Positions 6,425 through 15,620 of a stretch of 30,784 nucleotides of DNA are shown here, one piece after another. Origin of the DNA: Trueperaceae bacterium. GTDB lineage: Bacteria; Deinococcota; Deinococci; Deinococcales; Trueperaceae. The notes beneath the pieces were generated by a model. That model was not told the DNA's origin. It searched no databases and saw only the letters and a program-made list of their open reading frames with translations. Position 1 is the first letter of the stretch; each line of letters starts with the position of its first letter. The position numbers and the translations under genes are program-made. The stretch is taken from positions 1 to 30,784 of the forward strand of contig JAABSI010000032.1 of NCBI GenBank assembly GCA_011390455.1. Direction: 5' to 3'.

Positions 6425-9400
6425 ATGACCCACCTACGCACCCTCGCTGCAACGGCCCTGGCGCTCGCCGCCCTGTTGGCTGCCTGCGGGGGCCAGAACG
6501 TGCCGATCGACGCCGAGTTGGGCGTCGCGGACCACACCGCCGTCTTCGACGGGCAGCCACAGATGCCCGAGATCACCTTCGATCCTCCGGGCGCCGAGAT
6601 CGGCGCGGAGGTCGTGGTCACGCCCGAAGGCGCTGCGCCGCTCGAGTCCGGCACGTGGCCGATTGACGCCGGCCTCTACACGGTCGTGGTGCGCGCGAGC
6701 GCCGACCAAGGCGGCCGGGAGGCCGAGGGCACCTTGACCATCGCGCCGCGTCCGATCGACGTGGTGCCCGATGCGGGTCAGGGCAAGGTGTTCGACGCTG
6801 CCGAGCCGCCGTTGACGTTCGCGTTCGTCGATCCGGCGGGCGAGGACATCGTGCCGTCGTCGGCGTCGGGTGCGCTCGTGCGTGAGGACGGCGAGTCGGT
6901 GGGCACGTACGCGTTCGCGTTGGGCGACCTGGATGCGGGGGCGAACTTCGCGTTGGCGCTCGTGGACGGCGCGCCGGTCTTCACGATCGCGGCGTCCGAC
7001 CTCGGGAGTGGGGGCATCGTCGTGACCGACGCGACGGTGACGTTCGACGGTGAAGCGCATTCGGTGGACGTGGCCTTCGATCCGCCGGCGGCGGACGTGG
7101 GTGCGGTCGTGACGTACGGCGATCTCGATGCCGGCGTGTTGCCGGTGGACGCGGGGACCTACGAAGTGAGCGCCGTGGCCGGCACAGGCTACGTCGGAAC
7201 GGCGACGGGCACGCTCGTCATCGCGCCGCGTCCGATCGACGTGGTGCCCGATGCGGGTCAGGGCAAGGTGTTCGACGCTGCCGAGCCGCCGTTGACGTTC
7301 GCGTTCGTCGATCCGGCGGGCGAGGGCATCGTGCCGTCGTCGGCGTCGGGTGCGCTCGTGCGTGAGGCGGGCGAGGTGTTGGGCACGTACGCGTTCGCGT
7401 TGGGCGATCTGGACGCGGGGGCGAACTTCGCGTTGGCGCTCGTGGACGGCGCGCCGGTCTTCACGATCGCGGCGTCCGACCTCGGGAGTGGGGGCATCGT
7501 CGTGACCGACGCGACGGTGGTCTTCGACGGCGAGGGCCGGTCGGTGGACGTGGCCTTCGATCCACCGGCGGCGGGCGTGGGTGCGGTCGTGACGTACGGC
7601 GATCTCGATGCCGGCGTGTTGCCGGTGGCTGCCGGCACGTACGCCGTGAGCGTCGTCGCCGGGCCCGGCTACGTGGGCGGTGGCAGCGGCATCCTGACCA
7701 TCGCCCCGCGCCCGGTGGACCTCGTCCCGAGCGCCGACCAGGGCAAGGAGTACGGCGCCGAGGAACCGACCTACGGCTACGGCTTCGTCGACCCGTCCGG
7801 TGCGGGCGTCGTCCCGACCTCGGCGACCGGTGCGCTCGTGCGCAGCGCAGGCGAGGACGTCGGCAGTTACGCCTTCACGATCGGCGACCTCGACGCGGGC
7901 GGCAACTTCGCGGTCACGCTGACCGCGGGCACCTTCGAGATCACCCCGCGCCCGCTCACGCTCGCCGGCTTCACCGTCGAGGGCAAGACCTACGACGGCA
8001 CCACGAACGCGTTCGGCGCGACCTTCCTCGACGACCGCCTCGCGGGCGACGACGTGACCGTCGGCTTCGACGTCGCCTTCGCGTCCTCGAGTGCGGGCGC
8101 ATCGGTCGTCGCGAACTTCACCGACCTCGCGATCACCGGCGGCGCCGAGGCCGGCAACTACGTGCTCGCCACCACCAGCGGCAGCGCGACCGCGGCCATC
8201 GCTCGCCGCGCGCTGAGCGTCACCAACGTCCTGTGGGCCGACAAGGTCTACGACGGCGGCACCGGTGCGACCGCCAGCGCCACGCTCGTGACCACGGACG
8301 TCGTCGGCGACGACGCCGTATCCCTCGTCGCCCAGCTCGTCGGCGAGTTCGCTTCGGACGAGGTCGGCACCCATGCGGTGGTGGGCTCCTTCCTGCTCAC
8401 CGGCGCGGATGCGGCGAACTACGTCGTCGACCCGCAGCCGACCGACAGCGCCGTCATCAAGGCTCGCCCGGTCACGCTCGACGACGCCACCCTCGAAGCG
8501 AAGACCTACGACGGCACCCAGGTCGCCTCGGTCACCGGCACGCTTCGTGCCGCGAGCGGCTTCGATCGCGGCGTGCTCCTGCCGGACGTCGCCGACCTCG
8601 GCTTCGCGGGCACCTTCGCCCAGGCGGACGCCACCGTCGATCCCGTCGCCGTCACCGTGACGCTCACCGGAGACGCGGCCGGCAACTACGTCCTCGACCC
8701 CATCCCCGCCCTGAGCGGCGCCATCGCCCCGGCCGAAGTGACGGTCACGCCCGACGCCGGCCAGTCCAAGGTGTACGGCGACGCCGATCCCGACGCCTTC
8801 GGGTTCGCCACGGAAGGGCTCGTCGGCGACGCCACCACCACCGGTGCTCTGGTCCGCGTGGGCGGCGAGACGGTCGGCTCGTACGCGTTCGAGATCGGCA
8901 CGCTCTCCGCCGGCACCAACTACGTCCTCGTCCTCGCCGACGAAGCGGCCTCGTTCGAGATCACGACCCGCCCGATCACGCTGACGGCGGCCGCCACGAG
9001 CACCGTCTACGGTGAGAGCGGCGACCTCACGGCGGCGCTCGCCGAAGGCAGCTCGCTGCCCGACGGCGACGTGCTCACTGGCGAACTGGCGCGCCCCGAA
9101 CACGGCGTCGGCGACCACACCTTCGGGCTCGGCAGCGCGACGCTCACGGACGGCGACGCAGCCGACATGGCCGGCAACTACGCGGTCACGTTCGCGAACT
9201 ACGCCGTCACCGCCCGCCCGCTGACGATCACCGCCGACGACGCCGGCAAGACCTACGGCGACCCGCTCGACCTCGGCAGCAGCGCCTTCACGGTGTCGGC
9301 CAACGACTTCGGGACCGGCCTTGCCGGCGCCGAGGTCGTGACCTCAGTCGCCCTGGTCAGCGACGGCACCGCGGTCACCGCGACCGTGGTCGACGGTCCC

Positions 9401-12400
9401 TACGCGATCGTTGCCAGCGACGCCGTCGGTGGCGAAGGCTTCGATCCCGCCAACTACGCCATCACGTACGTACCCGGCAGCCTGACGGTCGAGCCGCGCC
9501 TCGTCACCCTCTCCGGGGCTTTCTCGGTCGCCGAGAAGGCGTACGACGGCACCACCGAAGCGGGCACCGTCGACGTATCCGGCCTCGTCCTGAACAACCT
9601 CGCGGACGGCGACGACGTGTCCGTCGAGGCGGTAGCGACCTTCGCGGACGCGCTCGTGGGCGACGCCAAGGTGGCGACGCTGAGCGCGGTGATGCTCGTC
9701 GGCGCCGACGCCGGCAACTACTCGGTCTCGCTCGAGGGTGCTCCCACCACGACCGGCACGGTGGTGAAGGCCGCCATCGAGTTCGGCATCACCATCGCCG
9801 CCACCGACTTCGGCACCGAGGTCGTCTACGACGGCGATCGGACCTTCCAGCCGAACGTGACGACGAGCCCGGCGCCCGCGCCCTTGGACCAACCGGTCGC
9901 CTACGACGTCGAGATCACCTACGACGCCGACGGCTCGAGCGTCGCGTCGTTCAACGCGGTCGGCACCTACACGGTGACCGTCACCGCCGCCGACCCGCGG
10001 TACGTCGGCAGCTCGACGCAGGTCGTCGAGGTGCTCGCGCGACCGATCACGATCGCCAGCTCGGCGACCGTCAAGAAGTACGGCACCGACGATCCGATCA
10101 TGACGCCGTCGCTCGCGCACGGCACCACCTTCGGGCGCAACGAAGCGTTCGTCCTCGAGGGCGCGCTCGGCTACGACGCGGGCGACCAAGTGGCCCCGAA
10201 CGCGGTCGGCAGCTACCCCCTCGAACTCGGCAGCGTCGTCGTACTCCGCGGCCTCCAGGTCGTGACCCGCAACTACGCGATCACCTTCGCCAGCGACTTC
10301 GAGATCGTCCCGGCGACCGTCGTCGTGGCACCCGACGCCGATCAGAGCAAGGCCTACGGCGACGCGGACCTCGACTTCGGCTACGGCACCGAGGGCTTGC
10401 TGCACGACGACGTGCTGACCGGCGCGCTCCAGCGCGATCCGGGCGAGGACGTCGGCACCTACGCCTTCACGCTCGGCGACCTCGATGCCGGCGCGAACTA
10501 CACGCTCGTCCTGGCCGACCCCGCGCCGACCTACGAGATCGTCGCGCGCGCCATCACCCTCACGACCGCCACCCCGGCGTACACCTACGGCGACGCCGAT
10601 GTCGACCTCGTGGCCGTGCTCGCCGAAGGCAGCACGCTGCGCGAAGGCGACGCGCTCGCCGGCGCGGTGGCGCTCTCCGAGACCGATGCCGGCGTGCACG
10701 CCTTCCTCCTCGGGTCGGCCGCGCTCACGCTCGACCAGGCCGACGTCGCGTCGAACTACGCGATCGCCTTCGCGGACTACACGATGGCCGCCCGGGCCGC
10801 GATCGTGGCGCCCCTCGCCGGTCAAGGCAAGACCTACGGCGACGTAGACCCCATGCTCGAGTACACGGTCGACCTGCTCGACGGCGACGCGCTCACAGGC
10901 GCGCTCGGACGCCTGGACGGGGAGGACGTGGGCACCTACACCTTCACCGTCGGGGGTCTCGAGAACCCGAACTACGCGCTCGCCATCGTCGACGGCGCCC
11001 CCACGTTCGCCATCGCGCCGCGCACGGTCACCCTGGAGGCGACCGTCGCGAGCAAGGAGTTCTCGACGCCCGATCCCGACCTGAGCCCGCTCCTGGGCGA
11101 AGGCACCCTTCGCGTCGGCGACGCCCTCGTCGGCGCCCTCGCCCACGTCGGCAGCGACGTCGGCACCTACCCGCTCGAGATCGGCAGCGTCCAGGTGATG
11201 CGCGAAGACGCCGACGTCGGAGGCAACTACACCTTCACCTTCGGGAGCTTCACCATCGACCCGCTCCCGGTCGACTTCGACATCACGAACGCCGACCTGG
11301 TCGTCGACGGCGACCCCCGCACGCACGTCTTCTTCGGCGACGGCAGCGAGCCCATCCGTGGCCTCACGGTCGCCGCGTCCCCCGAAGGGGCCACGCCCAC
11401 CTACCGGCTCAGCTACCGCTGGACCCACGACGCCGACCACGTGGCGTTCTCCAGCCCGATCTCGGTCCAGCGGATCCAGGGCCTGGGCACCTACCAGGTG
11501 ACCGTGACCGACACGAGCGCCAACCACGTTGGCACGTCCGTCCTCACCGTTTGGGTGACGGACGCGATCGGCGTCGCCTTCGCCGAGCCCACGTACGAGG
11601 CGCTCGTCGGCGCCACCGTGAACACTCAGGTCCTCCTCGTCGGACCGGACGGGACCCCGCGCACCGCGGGGCCCGTCCCGATCGCGGTCGACCTGCTCAG
11701 CGACACCGCGAGCGTCGCCTTCACGACCGGCGAAGAGCCCCTCTCCGCCACGAGCGTCCAGATCGCCGCGGGCGCCAGCGGCGCGGACGTCGGCGTGATC
11801 GCCTCGGCGTTCGAGCCGGTGCCCGCCGTCCTCTTCGCCGACGCAAGGAGCCGGCCTACGTCCGGCCTCGCGTCCGGTACGGCCACCTTCGCCACCACCG
11901 CCCAACTCGCCTTCGCGCCCACCACGGTGGCGCACGGCGCCGGAGCCACCACGGCTCCGGTGTCGGTGCGCCTCACGGGCTTCGAGGGGATCTCCGTCCT
12001 CGCGCCGTCCGACCTCGTGGTCGACTTGACCGCGACCCCGTTGGGCGTCGTCTTCCGCGACGCCGACGACACCGAGGACGTCACCTTCGTCACCGTCCCC
12101 GCCGGCACGAGCGAAGCCGGCTTCCGGATGCGCGCCGAGGTTCCGGGCGCGTACACCGTGGCCGCGGCCCACGACGGCCTCTACACCGGCGTTGCTCCTG
12201 GCCTCCTGGAGGTCGCGGTCGCCCCGCGGCCCACGGTCTCGTCGATCGAGCCCGGCACGGCCGCCAAGGCCCAGACGATCGATCTGGTGCTGACCGGCAC
12301 CGGGTTCGCCGAAGGCGTGACCGTCCAGTTCTCCGGCACCGACGTCGCCGTCGACTCGGTGAGCGTCGACGCCGGCACGCAGCTGACGGTGCGCGCCACG

Positions 12401-13816
12401 ATCGGCGCCACCACCGACGTGGGCACCCGCCACGTCACCGTGACCAACCTCGACGGCGGCACCTCGACCACCGCGGACGCCCTCACCCTCACCGTCCCCA
12501 CCCTCACCGCGAACGACGACGGCCGCTTCGCCGTCGTCGAGGGGGGCAACCGCGCCCTCTCGATCGCGAGCGATCTGCTGACCAACGACACCTGGACCGG
12601 CACGACGGCGTGGGGCTTCGACGGTGTGACCTCGGCCACCGGCGTGACCTACGGGGTCGCCGGCGACGTGCTCACCCTGACCGCGGCCGCCGGCGACGGC
12701 GGTACGACGGCCTCCCTCACCTACCGCATCCGCGACGCCGTCTTCGGCACCACGGCCACCGCGACGGTCGCGATCGACGTGACGCTGGCGCCGGTGGACG
12801 CGATCCTCTTCACCGACACGCTCGAGTTCGACGACTTCCTCACGACCGAGTACACGGTCCCGACCTTCGCGGACGTGTTCAACACTTGGCCCCGCTTCGA
12901 CGGGTCGCAGTTCTTCACCTCGGGTCCGTACTCGCCGAACGCCGAAGCGTGGTACCTAGAGGGCGACACCGTGGTGCAGCCGAACAACGTGTCCCCGGGC
13001 GTGGGCTTCGTGAGCCCCGATGGCTTCGAGTACTACACCTTCGAGGCGACGCTCTACTCCGGAGGATCCGACAACGATTCCATCGGGCTCGTCATCGCCT
13101 TCGGTCAGCCGGACGGCAGCAACCTCGGGCTCGTGGCCCACCGCACGGGCGGGGGCAACCAGCCCTACGCCGGATGGGGCCTCACGCTACTCCAGGGCAG
13201 CTCGTACACGACGCTCGTCGAGCCGACCGTCGATGCGTTCACCGCGAACGCCAACTGGCTCGGCAAGGCGTCGCGCGTCCAGGTCGAGCGCATCGGCGAC
13301 ATCGTGCGCATCCAAGCGACCGACTGGTTCACCGAGAACGTCGCCACCGCGACGCCCGCCTACGACCCGCAGAGCCTGATCACGATCGACTTGGCGACCG
13401 GGATCGTCACCTACCGCTCCGGTACCGCGTTCGTCGACTACACGCTGCCGAGCACGCAACGCACGGCGGTCGCCAGCCTGCGCGGGCCGCAGTCCTACGG
13501 CTACTACACCTACAGCCAGCCGGACTCCCGGTACTACAACATCGTCTTCGAAGGGGGCGCCGCCCAAGACACCGCGATCCTGCTCACCGGCTACGACGTC
13601 GGCTCGGCGGCGTACACCGGGAGCGAGGTCTGGCGCTTCCTCGACGGTTCGGGCTGGAGCCAGACGGCCGGCACCATCCAGACCGAGCTCGACTTCCCTC
13701 GCGACGTGACCTCGGTCGCTTCCCCCAACCCCGGCAGCGCCTACCCCGCTGGCTACAGCGTGTTCGGCGACCGGTTCCGGATCGAGGCGACGACCGTGGT
13801 GCCGCTCGTCGATTGA
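6425..13816 (+). CDS. Giant cell-surface lipoprotein with MBG/YDG Ig-like repeats, IPT/TIG and lectin-like C-terminus
   Basis: A 2463-residue protein with a lipoprotein signal: hydrophobic residues 7-20, then lipobox LAAC with Cys21 as lipidation site. An Ig-like module (25-106) is followed by a long beta-sandwich array. I count about eleven MBG-type modules (signature K-x-YG-x-x-D/P and G-x-x-VG-x-YAF), four YDG-type modules (KTYDGTT or AYDGTT, near 510, 599, 683, 1024) and four more Ig-like spacers. Residues ~1716-1935 are beta-rich and unassigned. An IPT/TIG domain (SIEPGTAAKAQTIDLVLTGT) covers ~1936-2028, a cadherin-like module with ANDD and NDT motifs ~2029-2125, and a concanavalin-like region rich in Tyr/Trp ~2126-2463. 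There is no C-terminal anchor or sorting motif. Likely role, inferred: an elongated surface stalk presenting a ligand-binding tip for adhesion or matrix binding. No secretion partner lies nearby, and the protein is very acidic. Confidence 0.85.
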   Translation: MTHLRTLAATALALAALLAACGGQNVPIDAELGVADHTAVFDGQPQMPEITFDPPGAEIGAEVVVTPEGAAPLESGTWPIDAGLYTVVVRASADQGGREAEGTLTIAPRPIDVVPDAGQGKVFDAAEPPLTFAFVDPAGEDIVPSSASGALVREDGESVGTYAFALGDLDAGANFALALVDGAPVFTIAASDLGSGGIVVTDATVTFDGEAHSVDVAFDPPAADVGAVVTYGDLDAGVLPVDAGTYEVSAVAGTGYVGTATGTLVIAPRPIDVVPDAGQGKVFDAAEPPLTFAFVDPAGEGIVPSSASGALVREAGEVLGTYAFALGDLDAGANFALALVDGAPVFTIAASDLGSGGIVVTDATVVFDGEGRSVDVAFDPPAAGVGAVVTYGDLDAGVLPVAAGTYAVSVVAGPGYVGGGSGILTIAPRPVDLVPSADQGKEYGAEEPTYGYGFVDPSGAGVVPTSATGALVRSAGEDVGSYAFTIGDLDAGGNFAVTLTAGTFEITPRPLTLAGFTVEGKTYDGTTNAFGATFLDDRLAGDDVTVGFDVAFASSSAGASVVANFTDLAITGGAEAGNYVLATTSGSATAAIARRALSVTNVLWADKVYDGGTGATASATLVTTDVVGDDAVSLVAQLVGEFASDEVGTHAVVGSFLLTGADAANYVVDPQPTDSAVIKARPVTLDDATLEAKTYDGTQVASVTGTLRAASGFDRGVLLPDVADLGFAGTFAQADATVDPVAVTVTLTGDAAGNYVLDPIPALSGAIAPAEVTVTPDAGQSKVYGDADPDAFGFATEGLVGDATTTGALVRVGGETVGSYAFEIGTLSAGTNYVLVLADEAASFEITTRPITLTAAATSTVYGESGDLTAALAEGSSLPDGDVLTGELARPEHGVGDHTFGLGSATLTDGDAADMAGNYAVTFANYAVTARPLTITADDAGKTYGDPLDLGSSAFTVSANDFGTGLAGAEVVTSVALVSDGTAVTATVVDGPYAIVASDAVGGEGFDPANYAITYVPGSLTVEPRLVTLSGAFSVAEKAYDGTTEAGTVDVSGLVLNNLADGDDVSVEAVATFADALVGDAKVATLSAVMLVGADAGNYSVSLEGAPTTTGTVVKAAIEFGITIAATDFGTEVVYDGDRTFQPNVTTSPAPAPLDQPVAYDVEITYDADGSSVASFNAVGTYTVTVTAADPRYVGSSTQVVEVLARPITIASSATVKKYGTDDPIMTPSLAHGTTFGRNEAFVLEGALGYDAGDQVAPNAVGSYPLELGSVVVLRGLQVVTRNYAITFASDFEIVPATVVVAPDADQSKAYGDADLDFGYGTEGLLHDDVLTGALQRDPGEDVGTYAFTLGDLDAGANYTLVLADPAPTYEIVARAITLTTATPAYTYGDADVDLVAVLAEGSTLREGDALAGAVALSETDAGVHAFLLGSAALTLDQADVASNYAIAFADYTMAARAAIVAPLAGQGKTYGDVDPMLEYTVDLLDGDALTGALGRLDGEDVGTYTFTVGGLENPNYALAIVDGAPTFAIAPRTVTLEATVASKEFSTPDPDLSPLLGEGTLRVGDALVGALAHVGSDVGTYPLEIGSVQVMREDADVGGNYTFTFGSFTIDPLPVDFDITNADLVVDGDPRTHVFFGDGSEPIRGLTVAASPEGATPTYRLSYRWTHDADHVAFSSPISVQRIQGLGTYQVTVTDTSANHVGTSVLTVWVTDAIGVAFAEPTYEALVGATVNTQVLLVGPDGTPRTAGPVPIAVDLLSDTASVAFTTGEEPLSATSVQIAAGASGADVGVIASAFEPVPAVLFADARSRPTSGLASGTATFATTAQLAFAPTTVAHGAGATTAPVSVRLTGFEGISVLAPSDLVVDLTATPLGVVFRDADDTEDVTFVTVPAGTSEAGFRMRAEVPGAYTVAAAHDGLYTGVAPGLLEVAVAPRPTVSSIEPGTAAKAQTIDLVLTGTGFAEGVTVQFSGTDVAVDSVSVDAGTQLTVRATIGATTDVGTRHVTVTNLDGGTSTTADALTLTVPTLTANDDGRFAVVEGGNRALSIASDLLTNDTWTGTTAWGFDGVTSATGVTYGVAGDVLTLTAAAGDGGTTASLTYRIRDAVFGTTATATVAIDVTLAPVDAILFTDTLEFDDFLTTEYTVPTFADVFNTWPRFDGSQFFTSGPYSPNAEAWYLEGDTVVQPNNVSPGVGFVSPDGFEYYTFEATLYSGGSDNDSIGLVIAFGQPDGSNLGLVAHRTGGGNQPYAGWGLTLLQGSSYTTLVEPTVDAFTANANWLGKASRVQVERIGDIVRIQATDWFTENVATATPAYDPQSLITIDLATGIVTYRSGTAFVDYTLPSTQRTAVASLRGPQSYGYYTYSQPDSRYYNIVFEGGAAQDTAILLTGYDVGSAAYTGSEVWRFLDGSGWSQTAGTIQTELDFPRDVTSVASPNPGSAYPAGYSVFGDRFRIEATTVVPLVD
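6741..7220 (+). repeat. Tandem duplication unit 1 (480 bp)
   Basis: Each line of this segment matches the sequence exactly 480 bp downstream with few differences over its first ~410 bases; 6961-7020 is identical to 7441-7500 and 6781-6840 to 7261-7320. The unit encodes one MBG module plus one Ig-like spacer (160 residues). Identity falls over the last ~70 bases. Confidence 0.9.
7221..7700 (+). repeat. Tandem duplication unit 2 (480 bp)
   Basis: The second copy of the 480-bp unit. The following module (from ~7700) is homologous in protein but clearly diverged in DNA, so only these two copies are recent. Both copies use many TTG and G-ending codons (for example TTGACGTTCGCGTTC), whereas the rest of the gene prefers C-ending codons. 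Confidence 0.9.
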
Positions 13817-13834
13817 GGGCGGGACGACGCCCTC
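13815..13834. terminator. 7-bp hairpin at the stop of the giant lipoprotein gene
   Basis: GAGGGCG (13815-13821) pairs with CGCCCTC (13828-13834) around a 6-nt loop. The left arm includes the last bases of the TGA stop. It stands just before the much stronger hairpin at 13842 and may act with it. Confidence 0.35.
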
Positions 13835-13841
13835 GGCAACG

Positions 13842-13880
13842 GCGTGCGCCGGTGGACCTTCATGGTCCACCGGCGCACGC
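13842..13880. terminator. Perfect 17-bp hairpin between convergent genes
   Basis: Arms 13842-13858 and 13864-13880 are exact reverse complements around the 5-nt loop TTCAT. It lies between the ends of the giant lipoprotein gene (+) and the oligoendopeptidase gene (-). There is no U-tract on either side. Position argues for a bidirectional terminator. Confidence 0.65.
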
Positions 13881-13925
13881 AGGTGGTGCTCGACCGGCGT
13901 CGAGCGGGTTCCGCAGCGCCCCGAC

Positions 13926-15596
13926 CTACCCGTCCCGCTCCATCTCCGCCGCCACCCGCGCCGCCAACCGCCCCACCAGCTCCCGATCGAAGCGGAACTC
14001 GATGCCCGCCGCCGCGTACAGCTCGTCGAGCGGTCGCGTCCCGCCCAGCGCGAGCGCGCGCTTGTAGCCGTCCAGGGCGCCGGCGGGGTCGTCGTCCATC
14101 CGTTCCCACAGTTGCAGCGCGCCGAGGTACGCGATCGCGTACTCGAGGTAGTAGAAGGGGAACTGGAACAGGTGGATGATGTGCCACCCCTTGGTGCGGG
14201 CGCGTTCCAGTCCGGTCCAGTCGACGCCCGTGTCGAAGCGCTCGCTGATCCGGAGCCACGCGGCGTCGATGGCTTCGATCGTCAGATCCTCGGCCGGCTG
14301 GGTGTAGATCCAGTGCTGGATCGCATCGATCTGGCAGGCCGACACGAGCAGCCCCAACACCCGGTCGAGGAGCCGCGCGCGCGAGCGGGCGGCGTCGGCG
14401 GCGTCGTAGAACCCCCCGTGCGCCTTCTCGAGCACCGGAAAGGTGAGCAGCTCCATCGCCTCCGAGGCGAACTCCGCCGCCTCGGGGCGCCGCGTGCCGT
14501 GCTTGAGGAGCGACCACGCGCGCTCGGTGAGCACGGAGTGGAAGGCGTGCCCGGCCTCGTGGCGCAGGGTGAGCAGGTCGCCGTCGGTGCCGACCGCGCT
14601 CCAATAGACGTAGGGGCGTCTGGAGACCGGGAAGTAGTTCTGGTAGCCGAGGCCGGGGACCTTGTTGGCGCGCGGCTCCAGGTCCATCCAGCCGTCCAGG
14701 AGGAGGTCGAAGGCGCTGCCGAGCTCGGGGTCGAGCGCGTGGAACATCCGCTTCAGTCCGGCCTCGAACTCCGCGACGCTCTCGAACGGCCGCAGCGGCG
14801 CCCGGCCGTCCGGGTCGGCGGCGAGGTCCCAGGGGCGCAGGGTGGGCACCCCCATACGCTCCCGGCGGCGGGCGCGCTGGGCGCGCAGCCGCGGCACCAC
14901 TTCGTGCTCCACGGCTTCGTGGAAGGCGAGCGCGTCCTCGGGGCCGTACTCGCGGCGGTGGCGCTCGCGCCAGGCGTACGCGCGGTAGTCGGGCAGGTCG
15001 GCGTTGCGCGCGATCTGCCGGCGCAGCGCGACGAACTCGAGGAAGAGCGCGTCGAGGTCGGCGCGCTGCGCCTCGGTGCCGTCCTCGATCGCGCGCCAGG
15101 CGCGTTCGCGCAGCTCGCGTTCGGGCTCCTCGAGGAGGGCGCGCGCCGCCGCGACCGTCACCTCGGCGCCGTCGAGCAGCACCCGCGTGCGCCCGGCGAT
15201 CGCGCCGTAGCGCTGCTTCAGCTCCTGCTCCCGGGCGTTCAGCGGCACGTTGGCCTCGCGGTAGAGGGTGACCGTCTCGCGGAGATCGGCCCATGCGGGC
15301 TCGAGGTCCGGCGGCGGCGCGTAGCCGGGCACGGCGAGCAGCTTGCGGTTGAGCGCGTCCGAGACCGGCTCGAGGCGCGGGAGCACGTCTTGGACGAAGG
15401 CGAGGAAGGCGGCCGCGGCGGCCTCGTCGGCGGTGTCCTCGTCCTTGGCGCGCATGAGGCCGGCGTACGTCTCCCACACCTCGCGTTCGACCCGGTCGAC
15501 GTCGAGGAGGAAGTCGGGGACGTCGGCGGCGGCCAGCGGACGGTCGCGGAGCGCGTGCAGGCGGGGTTCGAGGGCTTCCCAGGTGAGGGGCGTCAT
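13926..15596 (-). CDS. pepF: M3-family oligoendopeptidase (PepF-like)
   Basis: A 556-residue zinc metallopeptidase of family M3B, expected in the cytoplasm (no signal peptide), where it cuts short peptides. The zinc motif HEAGH is at residues 346-350. The third ligand is Glu375, in EFASEAME, which aligns with the family's EVASTFNE. Upstream, KVPGLGYQNYFPVSRRPYVYWS is the conserved beta-sheet near the active site. The C-terminal helical half includes QIDAIQHWIYTQ and the Tyr/His-rich GWHIIHLFQFPFYYLEYAIA. Length is slightly below the ~600 residues usual for PepF. ATG 15596 is chosen because TATCCT lies 6 nt upstream, the leaderless pattern. The exact substrate preference cannot be read from sequence. 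Confidence 0.9.
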   Translation of the reverse strand: MTPLTWEALEPRLHALRDRPLAAADVPDFLLDVDRVEREVWETYAGLMRAKDEDTADEAAAAAFLAFVQDVLPRLEPVSDALNRKLLAVPGYAPPPDLEPAWADLRETVTLYREANVPLNAREQELKQRYGAIAGRTRVLLDGAEVTVAAARALLEEPERELRERAWRAIEDGTEAQRADLDALFLEFVALRRQIARNADLPDYRAYAWRERHRREYGPEDALAFHEAVEHEVVPRLRAQRARRRERMGVPTLRPWDLAADPDGRAPLRPFESVAEFEAGLKRMFHALDPELGSAFDLLLDGWMDLEPRANKVPGLGYQNYFPVSRRPYVYWSAVGTDGDLLTLRHEAGHAFHSVLTERAWSLLKHGTRRPEAAEFASEAMELLTFPVLEKAHGGFYDAADAARSRARLLDRVLGLLVSACQIDAIQHWIYTQPAEDLTIEAIDAAWLRISERFDTGVDWTGLERARTKGWHIIHLFQFPFYYLEYAIAYLGALQLWERMDDDPAGALDGYKRALALGGTRPLDELYAAAGIEFRFDRELVGRLAARVAAEMERDG

Positions 15597-15602
15597 GCGC
15601 CG

Positions 15603-15608
15603 AGGATA
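15603..15608 (-). promoter_or_regulatory. -10 box TATCCT, leaderless start of the oligoendopeptidase gene
   Basis: Read on the minus strand, TATCCT is separated from ATG 15596 by 6 nt. No Shine-Dalgarno sequence is present. It lies in the 24-bp gap after the esterase gene, so this gene can be transcribed on its own. Confidence 0.5.
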
Positions 15609-15620
15609 CCGAGCGACCGC

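Noticed and set aside
6049..6666. 205-codon plus-strand frame through the leader
   Set aside because: Its translation is non-homologous, Arg/Pro-rich, and overlaps the lipoprotein start out of frame. The hairpins and the good ribosome binding site fit an untranslated leader better.
6741..7700. Repeats as a CRISPR array or mobile element
   Set aside because: The units are 480 bp, in frame and encode homologous protein modules. There are no short spaced repeats, terminal inverted repeats or cas/transposase genes.
6434..9118. 894-codon open frame on the minus strand inside the giant lipoprotein gene
   Set aside because: It is a shadow of the real gene. The translation is low-complexity (Arg, Gly, Asp, Val, His) without domains, as expected for the complement of G+C-rich coding DNA. 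The same holds for the 1029-codon frame at 9344-12433 (-).
11551..14067. 838-codon plus-strand frame overlapping the end of the giant lipoprotein gene
   Set aside because: The product is an Arg/His/Pro-rich string with no domain, a frame-shifted reading of the true coding sequence, and it runs into the convergent peptidase gene.
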